Source: Sedimenticola hydrogenitrophicus (lineage in GTDB: Bacteria; Pseudomonadota; Gammaproteobacteria; Chromatiales; Chromatiaceae). Taken from it: a DNA stretch of 64,000 nucleotides. The notes under the pieces are model-generated. The model made no database searches. It was given only the letters and a program-made list of their open reading frames with translations, and had not been told where the DNA came from. A program made the position numbers and the translations under genes. Shown piece by piece: positions 1 through 8,369 of this stretch (position 1 is the stretch's first letter; each line of letters starts with the position of its first letter). The stretch is taken from positions 61,659 through 125,658 of the forward strand of contig NZ_JANIOA010000009.1 of NCBI RefSeq assembly GCF_025175675.1, given 5' to 3'.

Positions 1-1911
1 CTCGATTTTGCCGCCATGCTGCGTTACGGCCATGAGGTGGGTGGCCTGGCGTTGCGCGCGCTGACCTTCCATGAACGGGCCTACATGCTGAAGGAGCTGG
101 GGCTCTACCTGCAGCAGCGCAAAGAGGAGTTTTATGCCCTCTCCCGGCACACCGGCGCCACCCGTTCCGACTCCTGGATCGATATCGAGGGCGGCATCGG
201 CACCCTGTTCGCCTACTCCAGCAAGGGGCGGCGCGAGCTACCCAACGGCCATGTCTATATAGATGGGCAGCCCGAGATGCTGTCGCGCAGGGGCAGCTTT
301 GTCGGCCAGCATATTTATCTGCCGCTGGAGGGGGTGGCGATCCACATCAACGCCTTCAATTTCCCCTGCTGGGGCATGCTGGAGAAGCTGGCGCCCAGTT
401 TCATCGCCGGTGTTCCCTGCATCATCAAGCCGGCCAGCCAGACCGCCTACCTGACCGAGCTGATGGTGCGCCACATGATCGAATCCGGCATTCTGCCGGA
501 GGGCTCGTTGCAGCTGATCTGCGGCAGCGTCGGCGACCTGCTGGATCACGTCACCTGCCAGGACGCGGTCACCTTCACCGGTTCCGCCTCCACCGGCCTG
601 ATGCTGCGCCGGCACCCGGCCATTCTCAACAATTCGGTGCGCTTCACCATGGAAGCGGATTCACTCAACGCCTCCATTCTCGGTCCCGATGCCGAGCCGG
701 GAAGCGAGGAGTTTGATCTCTACGTCAAGGAGGTGCTGCGGGAGATGACGGTCAAGTGCGGCCAGAAGTGCACGGCTATTCGTCGCGCCCTGGTACCGCG
801 CCACCTGGCGCCCTTTGTGATCGATGCGCTGGCGGCGCGTCTCGGTCGGATGGTGGTGGGGGATCCCGACCGGGAGGGGGTGACCATGGGCGCCCTGGCC
901 AGCAAAGACCAGTGTGCCGAGGTACGCGAGCGGATTGCCGAGCTGGCCCGCTCCTGCGAAATCGTCTATGGCGATCCGGACGAGACGGTCCCCGGTGCTG
1001 GTGCCTTCATGAAGCCGGTGCTGCTCTATTGCGATCAGCCGCTGCAGCACCGTGAGGTGCACGATGTCGAGGCGTTCGGTCCGGTCAGCACGGTGGTTCC
1101 CTACGAGGGGGTGGAGGAAGCCATTCAGCTAGCCGGGATGGGCCAGGGCAGCCTGGTCAGCTCCATCTTCACCTACGACGAGGCCTTCGCCCGGGCGATG
1201 GTAATGGGCCTGGGGGCCTGGCACGGCCGGCTGCTGATCAACAACCGCGACTGCGCCAAAGAGTCCACGGGCCACGGTTCACCGCTGCCCTATCTGATCC
1301 ATGGCGGGCCGGGCCGGGCCGGCGGCGGCCAGGAGCTGGGCGGCATTCGGGGTGTACTACACTATATGCAGTGTGTCGCGCTGCAGGGATCGCCCAGCAT
1401 GCTCACCGCCGTGAGCGACAAATGGATCCCGGGCGCCCGGCGCATCGAGGACCCGGTACATCCCTTCCGCAAGACCCTTGAAGAACTGCAGATCGGTGAG
1501 GGGATCGTTACCGAACAGCGCGTCGTGACCCTGGAGGACATCGAGCATTTCGCCGAGTTCAGCGGCGACCGCTTCTATGCCCACATGGATGAGGCGGCGG
1601 CCAGGGCCAATCCGTTCTTCGAGGGGCGGGTGGCGCACGGCTACTTTATCGTTTCGGCGGCCGCCGGCCTGTTCGTCGATCCGGCACCGGGTCCGGTGCT
1701 GGCCAATTACGGCCTGGAGCACCTGCGCTTCCTGACGCCACTGAATCCCGGAGACGCCATCCAGGTGACCTTTACCTGCAAACAGAAGGTGCCGCGGGTG
1801 AACGAGAATTATGGCGAGGTGCGCTGGGACTGCCAGGTGCGTAACCGGCACGGCGAACTGGTGGCCACCTATGACGTGTTGACGCTGGTGGCCAAGCGGC
1901 CGGCCGCCTAG
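1..1911 (+). CDS. paaZ: PaaZ, oxepin-CoA hydrolase / semialdehyde dehydrogenase, 5' truncated by window edge
   Basis: This is the bifunctional ring-opening enzyme of aerobic phenylacetyl-CoA catabolism. The C-terminal MaoC-like half hydrolyses oxepin-CoA and the N-terminal aldehyde dehydrogenase oxidises the semialdehyde. The frame is open to base 1. The family is about 680 residues, so roughly 45 N-terminal residues lie outside the window. The dehydrogenase half carries the EADSLN motif and the catalytic cysteine in GQKCTAIRR (codon 769-771). The hydratase half has SGDRFYAHMD with the catalytic aspartate at codon 1567-1569. The match with E. coli PaaZ runs over the whole visible length. The TAG stop lies inside a CTAGGAGCCTGTCG motif that also ends two mobile-like elements elsewhere. 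Whether paaABCDE lie upstream cannot be seen. Confidence 0.95.
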   Translation, partial: LDFAAMLRYGHEVGGLALRALTFHERAYMLKELGLYLQQRKEEFYALSRHTGATRSDSWIDIEGGIGTLFAYSSKGRRELPNGHVYIDGQPEMLSRRGSFVGQHIYLPLEGVAIHINAFNFPCWGMLEKLAPSFIAGVPCIIKPASQTAYLTELMVRHMIESGILPEGSLQLICGSVGDLLDHVTCQDAVTFTGSASTGLMLRRHPAILNNSVRFTMEADSLNASILGPDAEPGSEEFDLYVKEVLREMTVKCGQKCTAIRRALVPRHLAPFVIDALAARLGRMVVGDPDREGVTMGALASKDQCAEVRERIAELARSCEIVYGDPDETVPGAGAFMKPVLLYCDQPLQHREVHDVEAFGPVSTVVPYEGVEEAIQLAGMGQGSLVSSIFTYDEAFARAMVMGLGAWHGRLLINNRDCAKESTGHGSPLPYLIHGGPGRAGGGQELGGIRGVLHYMQCVALQGSPSMLTAVSDKWIPGARRIEDPVHPFRKTLEELQIGEGIVTEQRVVTLEDIEHFAEFSGDRFYAHMDEAAARANPFFEGRVAHGYFIVSAAAGLFVDPAPGPVLANYGLEHLRFLTPLNPGDAIQVTFTCKQKVPRVNENYGEVRWDCQVRNRHGELVATYDVLTLVAKRPAA

Positions 1912-1923
1912 GAGCCTGTCGCT
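1908..1923 (+). repeat. Solo end of the CTAG/CTGTCGG element family
   Basis: The bases CTAGGAGCCTGTCG match the terminal inverted repeat of the elements at 5932-6107 and 54066-54275. The CTAG includes the paaZ stop codon. No second end is visible nearby, so this is either a solo remnant or a chance match. Confidence 0.4.
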
Positions 1924-1971
1924 CCGTCGCAGGGACGCGACGATAACCCGGGGGGTGGCAGCGAGATTTTT

Positions 1972-2033
1972 AATGATACGAAAATAAAATAAATATAAAA
2001 AATATTGTATCGTTTAAAAATGCTTGCTATGTT
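1972..2033 (+). promoter_or_regulatory. Putative promoter and inverted-repeat operator of the diiron operon
   Basis: An AT-rich stretch holds two inverted arms, AATGATACG (1972-1980) and TGTATCGTT (2007-2015), 26 bases apart. A possible -35 TTGTAT (2005-2010) and a weak -10 TATGTT (2028-2033) overlap the right arm. Two-arm operators with a long spacer are known for PaaX-type repressors, and paaX is nearby. The assignment to PaaX is inference; the arms match the published E. coli half-site only partly. Confidence 0.4.
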
Positions 2034-2120
2034 TCTCCCATGCCGCAACGCGGCGCATGCGGTTTGTCTATCCACACGGCCCTGGGCGGTGTGGCTACAA
2101 AGAGTCGAGGAGCGAGAACG

Positions 2121-3146
2121 ATGAGTGAGAGAGAGCGGTTTGCAGACAAGATGGAGTTCCCCCCGGAGACCCCCCAGCCCAATATCTATCCCCTGAGCTG
2201 GGTGCGCGAGACCAGCAAGATGCAGGAGGTGTGGGAGGCCGCCCAGCGCGAGTATTGGGACCCGGAAAAACTGCCCTGGGATACCTTTGATCCGGACCAG
2301 TACAGCTGGGAAGAGCGTGAGTCGATCGCCTACTGGTGGACCCTGCTCTCGGTGTTCGACGCCTCCGCGCCACCGGTGTTTGCCGAGGCCATGATCAAGA
2401 CCTACGAGGACCATGAAGAGGATCCGGTGCGCCGCTGCTTCTTCTCGGTCACCCGGGACGAACAGAACCATGAGCAGATGTGCGGCCTCGCCATCACCAA
2501 GCTGCTGGATCACCCCGATGCCATGACCTACACCCCCAAGACCGAACTGGGCCGCAAACTGCAGCGCAACGCCAAGTGGCTCTATTTCAACGGCGGGCGT
2601 TACTGGAACGGCTACAAGCAGGCGGTCCCCAAGTACAGCCTGGCGGTGCTGTTCAGCTCCTTCCTGATGGGCGAGATCGCCGCCGCCACCATCTTCCACC
2701 AGATGGCGAAGAGCTGTGAGGAGGAGGTGTTCCAGGAGGCGTTCCGCAATATCGGTCGCGACGAGGGTCGCCACATGGCCATCTGCATGGCATTGATGGA
2801 ACGCGACTATCCGAGCCTGCCGGAGGAGAACAAGTCGGTCATCACCAAGCAGATCCGCGCTGGCTACCTGTTTCTGTCGGCGGTGCTGTATGAGCCGCCG
2901 ATGGAGTTCTGGGATCTGCCCGAGGATTTCATTGCCGTGCAGCGTGAGGCGGAGGCGATCGCGCGCAACGCCGGTTTCGGTATACCCGCGGTCGAGGAGA
3001 AGTTGGAGAACTGGCGCAGGGCGATGCTCAACCTGAAGGGGGTGCTGGATCGCTACGACATCCCGTTCCCCGCCATCCCCGAGGTGGGCATTACCGGTCA
3101 GGAAGTGCTGGATATTGATCTGGACGAGATCATTCCGATATTCTGA
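2121..3146 (+). CDS. Ferritin-like diiron oxygenase-type protein of unknown substrate
   Basis: A 341-residue protein with the signature of a ferritin/R2-like four-helix diiron protein. It has two ExxH motifs, E114-H117 in RDEQNHEQM and E215-H218 in RDEGRHMAI, plus E185 in the third helix. D80 is a candidate first-helix ligand. The start at 2121 follows GAGGAG with about 9 bases of spacing; an ATG at 2040 in the same frame would add 27 unlikely residues. It is followed on the same strand by a ferredoxin/flavin reductase (3330-4373), suggesting a two-component oxygenase. The position between paaZ and paaX suggests an aromatic or aromatic-CoA substrate. It is not PaaA, BoxB or a class I ribonucleotide reductase R2 that I recognise. 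Confidence 0.8.
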   Translation: MSERERFADKMEFPPETPQPNIYPLSWVRETSKMQEVWEAAQREYWDPEKLPWDTFDPDQYSWEERESIAYWWTLLSVFDASAPPVFAEAMIKTYEDHEEDPVRRCFFSVTRDEQNHEQMCGLAITKLLDHPDAMTYTPKTELGRKLQRNAKWLYFNGGRYWNGYKQAVPKYSLAVLFSSFLMGEIAAATIFHQMAKSCEEEVFQEAFRNIGRDEGRHMAICMALMERDYPSLPEENKSVITKQIRAGYLFLSAVLYEPPMEFWDLPEDFIAVQREAEAIARNAGFGIPAVEEKLENWRRAMLNLKGVLDRYDIPFPAIPEVGITGQEVLDIDLDEIIPIF

Positions 3147-3179
3147 GAAATTCCAGGTAACCGGGGGTGACTCGCCTCC

Positions 3180-3245
3180 CGGTTTTGTCCAGGGATTGGC
3201 GTAGGAGCAACCCCCCGTGGTTGCCCGGATGGTGGTGCTTCGTTG
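3180..3245 (+). repeat. Dispersed palindromic repeat (CAACCCCCCGTGGTTGCCC type), copy 1
   Basis: This lies between the diiron gene and its reductase. The block from TTTTGTCCAGGGATT to GTGGTTGCCCGGAT is repeated in inverted orientation around 19815-19885. It contains the small inverted repeat CAACCCCCCGTGGTTG. A second hairpin, GGGCAGGC-ACAGG-GGCCTGCCC-like, follows near 3250-3275. Confidence 0.6.
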
Positions 3246-3329
3246 GAACAGGGCAGGCACAGGGGCCTGCCCCTGCGGCGACAAGCCGGATGGCCGGGAG
3301 CGGCTTTACCCATGGTCTGGTATTAACTG

Positions 3330-4373
3330 ATGAAAAAAATCCGATTATATCCATCCGGTCACGAGGTGGAGTGCCAGCAGGGGGAGACCGTCCTGGCCGC
3401 GCTGGAAAAGGCGGGCTATGCCCTGCCCAACAACTGTCGTGCCGGGGCCTGCGGCGAATGCAAGATCAAGGTCCGGCAGGGCGAGTTCGACCAGGGCATG
3501 GTGCTGGACATGGCGCTGGCCCCGGAGGAGCGGGATCAGGGCTTCGGTCTGATGTGCATGGCCAAGCCGCTGTCGGATCTGCTGGAGATCGAATGGGGCA
3601 CCGAAGATGCGCAACCGAAGCTGTTTCCACCGCGGGAGAACGTCTCCTTCGTGGTGGTGGAGCGGCTGGTGCGCACCCATCGTATCATTGAACTGCGGTT
3701 GCGGCCGGTGGGCAAGCCGCTACGCTACTGGCCGGGCCAGTACGTGCTGGTGAACCATCCCGACAATCAGATTCCACCGCGTGCCTACTCCATCGCCAAC
3801 GCCTCACGTCCGGATGGCGAGATCAGCCTGCAGATCGCCCGGGTCGAGGGCGGCGGCATCAGCAACTGGGTGCATGCCAACCTTAAGGTGGGCGACCGGA
3901 TCAAGCTGTCGGGCCCCTACGGCACCTTCATCGGTGATCCGGCGGCCGAGACCCCGGTGCTCTGCCTGGCGGCCGGTACCGGGCTGGCGCCGATCATGGC
4001 CCTGGCCGAGGCGGCCCTGAGCCGCGGCTACCGGCAACCGGTAACGGTGCTGTTCTCGGCGCCGACCAGCGACGATCTCTACGACACCGGCCGACTCCTC
4101 CTGTGGCAGGCGAAACACCGCAACTTCAAATTCGTGCGTACCCTGACCCGGGAGCAGGGCGAAGCGCCGCTGGGGCGGATCCCGGCCATCCTGCCGGAGA
4201 TGTTCCCCGATCTCTCCCGGCACAGCGTCTATGCCGCCGGTAGCCCCGAGTTCGTGGAGGCCTGCATCGCCGCCGCCAGGGAGCTGGGTGCCAAAGAGGC
4301 ACTGATGCATACCGAGGGCTTCTTTGAGCAGCAGTCATTACCGGAAACGCCGTCGGCTGATCGGCTGCTTTGA
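3330..4373 (+). CDS. NAD(P)H:ferredoxin/flavin oxygenase reductase (2Fe-2S, FAD, NAD domains)
   Basis: A 347-residue reductase with a plant-type 2Fe-2S domain at the N terminus (CRAGACGEC, with the fourth Cys in LMCMAKP, about residues 1-90). An FAD domain follows (RAYSIAN motif, about 100-205), then an NAD(P) domain with AAGTGLAPIMAL. This order matches electron-transfer proteins of soluble diiron and Rieske oxygenases; PaaE has the reverse order. It lies 183 bases after the diiron gene on the same strand and is the likely electron donor to it. The start at ATG 3330 has no strong ribosome site, but the ferredoxin fold begins at once (KKIRLYPSGHEVE), so translation may depend on the upstream gene. 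Confidence 0.85.
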   Translation: MKKIRLYPSGHEVECQQGETVLAALEKAGYALPNNCRAGACGECKIKVRQGEFDQGMVLDMALAPEERDQGFGLMCMAKPLSDLLEIEWGTEDAQPKLFPPRENVSFVVVERLVRTHRIIELRLRPVGKPLRYWPGQYVLVNHPDNQIPPRAYSIANASRPDGEISLQIARVEGGGISNWVHANLKVGDRIKLSGPYGTFIGDPAAETPVLCLAAGTGLAPIMALAEAALSRGYRQPVTVLFSAPTSDDLYDTGRLLLWQAKHRNFKFVRTLTREQGEAPLGRIPAILPEMFPDLSRHSVYAAGSPEFVEACIAAARELGAKEALMHTEGFFEQQSLPETPSADRLL

Positions 4374-4390
4374 ATGCCGCTTGAGGGATG

Positions 4391-4566
4391 CCTGTTTCCA
4401 GGTCGGCTTTTTCCAGAGCGGTTTTTTGCTCTCGCCAAGACGCCAAGAACGCCAAGAAAAACTGATTCCTTCGTTTAAATTCCGATTCCTGCGGTCTTTG
4501 CACTCTTGGCGTTTTTGGCGAGAGAAAATGCCTTTTCTCCGTATCCACAAGTTCTGCGGACGAGCC
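4391..4566 (+). repeat. Dispersed CTCTCGCCAAGACGCCAAG repeat, copy 1
   Basis: A block of about 170 bases fills the gap between the convergent reductase and paaX genes. It matches 56537-56703 in inverted orientation. It is built from an inner inverted repeat, CTCTCGCCAAGACGCCAAG against CTTGGCGTTTTTGGCGAGAG. No coding potential is evident. It is either a mobile-like element or a structural 3' element. Confidence 0.75.
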
Positions 4567-4613
4567 ATTTTTGCTTGTTTCTATCTGTCGGACAGTGAAG
4601 TACCGAGTGCCTC

Positions 4614-5561
4614 TCAGGCCCAGGCCGCAAAGCGCTGACTGAAGCGGGGCGAGATCGGACGAAACGGACCGGCCTGGTTTTCACATAACTTCAGAATATG
4701 CTGTTCGGAGCGCGCCTCCAGGGGGCGATAGATGGCGGCGCACAGATCCTGCGCCTGTTGCCCCAGCCAGTTGTCCGGTAGCAGTTCGGCCGGTAGCTTG
4801 GGGTCCTTCAGCAGGATGCGGCGGTAGTGATGGATCAGCATGAGGCGCAGCATGAAGCAGTGCTCCGGATCTTCCTGCTCCACATGCCGGGCATTCTGCA
4901 TCGCCTTGGCCAGCGACCGGTAATGCTTGATGAAGGCGCCGTACTGCTTTTCCAGCTCGCCCAGCTTGAAACACTGACGCACCATGCCCTTGGTACCGAG
5001 TCCGTACATGGGGTCATAATTGCTCGCCCGCAGCACCACCACCTGGTTGGTGACCCCGACTTGGGCGAGGATCGCCTGGGTCTGGGTGATGGCTGCGGTC
5101 GGATGGCCATAGACATTGGGCGCGATAATGCCGTAACCGAGCCAGGTCAGCTCCTTGCGCAGCCGTGCGCGCTGCTTGGCATTGATCCCCTGGGTGCCGG
5201 TGAAAACCAGGATCCAGTCGCCATTCCACTGTTTGTTGGAGGGGTAGTAGATCAGCTCGTCGTAGCCGCTGACCTTCGCCCGGGCACTCTCGGTGAGGCG
5301 ATAATAGCTGCGCCGCCCGATCTTGCTGCTCGCGACAAAGTCATCCTTGGCCAGCCGGTAGACGGCGGTGCGCACCAGCCGTTCGTTGACGCCGAGGGGT
5401 TCCAGCAGGGCGGTGATGCTGCCGAGCCAGATCTCCCGGTCATGGGACTCCACCACATCACCGAACAGGGTGGCGACCAGCGACGGCGTGCGACTGGGAG
5501 GTTCCTTGCGAAATCCGTCCAGAATGGACTTGAGTTGTCGTTGAAAAGGGTTGCTGGTCAC
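4614..5561 (-). CDS. paaX: PaaX-family transcriptional repressor of phenylacetate catabolism
   Basis: A 315-residue protein matching PaaX over its length. It has an N-terminal winged-helix region (LFGDVVESHDREIWLGSI, then VRTAVYRLAKDDF), the conserved GDWILVFTG segment, and a C-terminal domain with QDPEHCF-like and YRRILLKDP motifs. In known systems PaaX binds phenylacetyl-CoA and releases paa promoters. The start is a GTG at 5561. It converges on the diiron/reductase operon, and its own 5' flank is packed with repeats. Its target may be the inverted repeat near 1972-2015, which is inference. Confidence 0.93.
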   Translation of the reverse strand: MTSNPFQRQLKSILDGFRKEPPSRTPSLVATLFGDVVESHDREIWLGSITALLEPLGVNERLVRTAVYRLAKDDFVASSKIGRRSYYRLTESARAKVSGYDELIYYPSNKQWNGDWILVFTGTQGINAKQRARLRKELTWLGYGIIAPNVYGHPTAAITQTQAILAQVGVTNQVVVLRASNYDPMYGLGTKGMVRQCFKLGELEKQYGAFIKHYRSLAKAMQNARHVEQEDPEHCFMLRLMLIHHYRRILLKDPKLPAELLPDNWLGQQAQDLCAAIYRPLEARSEQHILKLCENQAGPFRPISPRFSQRFAAWA

Positions 5562-5640
5562 GGTTTCTCGGTCACGGGCGGAATTGGCGTGGCTGCATTC
5601 TAGCAGCCCGCAATACTTGCGTCATGATGGATGCCTCAGT

Positions 5641-5675
5641 CCGCAAGGCAGGATAATCACCCCGTGAGTAGTTAC
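5641..5675 (+). repeat. Partial copy of the GTAACTACTCAC element family
   Basis: The bases CAAGGCAGGATAATCAC followed by CCCGTGAGTAGTTAC match the right end of the element at 28277-28483. Only this end is present. It lies in the 542-base gap between paaX and the CBS gene, which otherwise holds two more repeats and no gene. Confidence 0.6.
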
Positions 5676-5738
5676 CAGGCGGACAGACTCCCAGCCCTGC
5701 CCCTTACCCGTAAGCGGGTCGTACTGTTGTATCCAGGC

Positions 5739-5894
5739 GTAGGATGGGTGGAGCGCCTCCGTGAACTCTCCGCCGGCTCCGCCTTCCGCGCGCAACCCAT
5801 CGTGCACCTGCAACCGCATCTGAAGATGGGTTACGGCGCGCCTGACCGCCGCGAATAGCCTTCAACAAGGGTGCCGCGCCTCCACCCATCCTAC
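5739..5894. repeat. Element with GTAGGATGGGTGGAG terminal inverted repeats
   Basis: The ends GTAGGATGGGTGGAGCGC (5739) and GCGCCTCCACCCATCCTAC (ending 5894) are near-perfect inverted repeats around about 120 bases with no convincing gene. Similar TAGGATGGGT-ended repeats are common in proteobacteria. Only this copy was seen in the window. Confidence 0.6.
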
Positions 5895-5931
5895 ACGTGT
5901 GTTCATCGGTATTTGTGGGTAAAGGGCAGTC

Positions 5932-6107
5932 CTAGGAGCCTGTCGGATTTAACACTGACCTACTGCGGAAAAGCCGAATTTGGCCAGATTTTCCGATCTT
6001 TCTCGTTAAATAGGTCCACTATTCGCCTCGAAAAATCGAAAAATCGAAAAATCTGGCTCAAATCGGCTTTCCCTCGCTACGGTCGGTCAAACCCGACAGG
6101 CGCCTAG
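5932..6107. mobile_element. MITE-like element, CTAG/CTGTCGG family, copy 1 (176 bp)
   Basis: The ends are CTAGGAGCCTGTCGG and, on the other strand, CTAGGCGCCTGTCGG. The interior is near-palindromic and holds a GAAAAATC triplication near 6030-6052. It shares most of its sequence in inverted orientation with 54066-54275. No transposase is encoded, as expected for a non-autonomous element. Its right CTAG overlaps the TAG stop codon of the CBS gene. Confidence 0.75.
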
Positions 6108-6763
6108 GCTTTTTTCGGCAGGACCTCGGTGATCAGCTCGTAGCCGATCTCCTGCAGGTGCTTGTCCAGCGCCTCCGGTTCATCGGCGATGTAGCGCACG
6201 ATGGCGACACGCTGGGGGCTACCGATCTGGGAGACCGGCGAGACGACGGTGGCGATATAGCCGCCGGCGTCGTTGATCTGGTGAAGCAGGCCGCCGAGGG
6301 CGCGTGCCTTGTTGGGCAGGCTGACGGCGATGCGGGTGGTGTTGTCCAGGCCGCAGCCCATGATGTCGAGGAAGAAGTCGAGGATGTCGGTCTCGCTGAC
6401 CACCCCCACCAGCTCGCCGTCGGCGATCACCGGCAGGTTGCCGATCTTGCGGTCGCGGATCAGCTGGCCGGCCTCCTCCACCAGGGTGTCGGGGGTGCAG
6501 GTGATCACCTGGCGCACCATCAGCTCGCCGACGGTGACCTTGGAGGTGAGATAGTTGACCTCGCCCACCGACAGGGTGGTGATGGCCGAGGGTCCGGCCC
6601 GGTCCAGCTCCTTCTGGCTGAACAGGCCGATCAGGTGGTTGTTGTCATCCACCACCGGCAGGTAACGCCGGCCCTTGTCGCGCATCACCTGGGCCGCATG
6701 ACTGAGCTTCATATCCGCCGTCACGGTATCCACCTCGCGGGTCATGATCTGTTCCACATACAT
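6104..6763 (-). CDS. Tandem CBS-domain protein with C-terminal ACT-like region (AcuB-like)
   Basis: A 219-residue cytoplasmic protein with two CBS domains (IMTREVDTVTADMKLSHA at residues 6-23, LMVRQVITCTPDTLVEEA at about 82-99). A C-terminal region, IAVSLPNKARALGGLLHQI onward, resembles an ACT domain. CBS pairs usually sense adenine nucleotides. The start at 6763 is chosen because the family begins at MYVEQIM; an upstream extension would be arginine-rich and unlikely. It is the last gene after livF, separated by a 120-base gap with a REP-like palindrome. A regulatory role in aromatic acyl-CoA metabolism or transport is possible but unproven. Confidence 0.8.
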   Translation of the reverse strand: MYVEQIMTREVDTVTADMKLSHAAQVMRDKGRRYLPVVDDNNHLIGLFSQKELDRAGPSAITTLSVGEVNYLTSKVTVGELMVRQVITCTPDTLVEEAGQLIRDRKIGNLPVIADGELVGVVSETDILDFFLDIMGCGLDNTTRIAVSLPNKARALGGLLHQINDAGGYIATVVSPVSQIGSPQRVAIVRYIADEPEALDKHLQEIGYELITEVLPKKA

Positions 6764-6830
6764 AGCGTCTTCAACCTCGGTTATTTCGATTAGTAATGGT
6801 CCTGTCCCGGCAGCATACGGCGGTGCCTGA

Positions 6831-6866
6831 GTAGGAGCGGCGCCCCCGCCGCGAACATCGGCCCGG
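6831..6866. repeat. REP-like palindrome GTAGGAGCGGCGCC...GCCGCGAA
   Basis: The 120-base gap between livF and the CBS gene holds GTAGGAGCGG-CGCCCCCG-CCGCGAAC, a short inverted repeat of the REP style. It could act as an mRNA 3' stabiliser for liv or as a weak terminator. Confidence 0.45.
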
Positions 6867-6883
6867 CGCCGGTCCAAGTGCTA

Positions 6884-7606
6884 TCAATGCCCCAGATAGG
6901 CCTTCTGCACCGCCTCGTCGGCCAGCAGGGTGTCGGCGTCGGCAGTGAGCACCACCCGGCCGGTCTCCAGCACGTAGCCGCGATCGGCGATGCCCAGCGC
7001 CGCCTTGGCATTCTGCTCCACCAGCAGGATGGTGACGCCCTGCTCGTTGAGCTCACGCACCACGCGGAAGATCTCCGCCACCAGCAACGGCGCCAGCCCC
7101 ATGGAGGGCTCGTCCAGCAGTAGCAGCTTGGGCCGACCGAGCAGCGCCCGGCCCATCGCCAGCATCTGCTGCTGGCCGCCCGACAGGGTGCCTGCCGCCT
7201 GGCGGCGCTTCTCCTGGAGGATCGGGAACAGGGCGTAGATGCGCGCCATCTCCTCGGCCATCCAGGCCTTGTCCTGGCGCTGGGTGAAGCCGCCCAGCAG
7301 CAGGTTGTCCTCCACGCTCAGCGGCGCGAACACCTGGCGCCCCTCGGGGATATGGCAGATGCCGGAGCGGACGATCTTGTGCGGCGCGCTGCGGGTGATC
7401 TCGCGGCCATCGAAGACCACCCGGCCGCCGCTCGCCTTGTGCACATTGGAGATGGTGTGTAGCAGGGTGGTCTTGCCGGCGCCGTTGGCGCCCACCATGG
7501 CCACCAGCTCCCCGGGGTGCACCTCCAGGGAGATCCCGTGCAGGGCCTGGATGGGTCCGTAATGGGAGGTCAGTCCCTCCACCTGTAACAGGGCCTCAGA
7601 CGGCAT
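6884..7606 (-). CDS. livF: Branched-chain amino acid/aromatic acid ABC transporter ATPase LivF
   Basis: A 240-residue ATPase of the LivF subfamily. It has Walker A GANGAGKT (39-46), signature LSGGQQQ (141-147), and Walker B LLLLDEP (161-167) followed by SMGLAPLL, which is typical of LivF. It couples ATP hydrolysis to uptake through LivH/LivM at the inner membrane. Its start overlaps the end of livG by 11 bases, indicating translational coupling. In paa clusters such liv systems are often linked to aromatic acid uptake; the substrate here is inferred from position. Confidence 0.93.
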   Translation of the reverse strand: MPSEALLQVEGLTSHYGPIQALHGISLEVHPGELVAMVGANGAGKTTLLHTISNVHKASGGRVVFDGREITRSAPHKIVRSGICHIPEGRQVFAPLSVEDNLLLGGFTQRQDKAWMAEEMARIYALFPILQEKRRQAAGTLSGGQQQMLAMGRALLGRPKLLLLDEPSMGLAPLLVAEIFRVVRELNEQGVTILLVEQNAKAALGIADRGYVLETGRVVLTADADTLLADEAVQKAYLGH

Positions 7607-8369
7607 ACTGCACCTCTCCCCCCAGATAGGCCTCGATCACCTTCGGGTTGTTCTGTATCTCCGCCGGCAGGCCCTCGGCCAGCCGGCTGCCATAGTCGAT
7701 CACCAGGATGCGGTCGGAGACCTGCATCACCAGCCCCATGTTGTGCTCCACCAGCAGCACGCTGACCCCGGTTTGGCTGATGCGCCGGATCAGCTCGCGC
7801 ATCTCCACCGTCTCGGTGTCGTTGAGCCCGGCGGCCGGCTCGTCCATCAGCAGCAGCTTGGGCCGCGCGGCCAGGGCGCGGGCGATCTCCACCCGCTTGA
7901 GCACCCCGTAGGGGAGCGAGTCGGCGGGCTGGTGGATGTACTGTTCCAGGCCGCAGAACACCAGCGCCTCGCGCGCCCATTCCTGGGCCTGGCGCTCCTC
8001 GCGGAGGATATTGGGCAGGCGCAGGGCGGCGCTCCAGAGGCGGCTGCGGGTGCGCAGGTGGCAGCCCACCTTGACATTGTCCAGCACGCTCATGTTGAAG
8101 AACATCTGCAGGTTCTGGAAGGTGCGGGAGATGCCCATTTTGGCCACCTGATGGGGCAGCCGACCGACGATCTCCTGGCCCTGGAAGCGGATGTTCCCCT
8201 CGTTGGGGAGGTAGATGCCCGAGAGCATGTTGAACAGGGTGGTCTTGCCCGCCCCGTTGGGACCGATGACCGCGTAGACCTGGCTCTCCGGCACCTGGAA
8301 ATGGAGGTCGGCAATGGCGGTCACACCGCCAAAGGAGATGGTCAGGTCCTGTACCTCAAGCAACGCCAT
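7596..8369 (-). CDS. livG: Branched-chain amino acid/aromatic acid ABC transporter ATPase LivG
   Basis: A 257-residue ATPase with Walker A GPNGAGKT (36-43) and Walker B LLLMDEPAAGLND, the LivG-type extension after the Walker B motif. The signature loop reads LPYGVLKRVE, which departs from LSGGQ as is usual in LivG proteins. It pairs with LivF as the nucleotide-binding dimer. The gene overlaps livM by 14 bases upstream and livF by 11 bases downstream, so the block is one operon. Confidence 0.93.
   Translation of the reverse strand: MALLEVQDLTISFGGVTAIADLHFQVPESQVYAVIGPNGAGKTTLFNMLSGIYLPNEGNIRFQGQEIVGRLPHQVAKMGISRTFQNLQMFFNMSVLDNVKVGCHLRTRSRLWSAALRLPNILREERQAQEWAREALVFCGLEQYIHQPADSLPYGVLKRVEIARALAARPKLLLMDEPAAGLNDTETVEMRELIRRISQTGVSVLLVEHNMGLVMQVSDRILVIDYGSRLAEGLPAEIQNNPKVIEAYLGGEVQYAV

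Noticed and set aside
2121..3146. Class I ribonucleotide reductase beta subunit
   Set aside because: No alpha-subunit gene nearby, no recognisable R2 radical-tyrosine context, and an oxygenase reductase follows directly.
3330..4373. PaaE
   Set aside because: PaaE has its ferredoxin domain at the C terminus; here it is at the N terminus.
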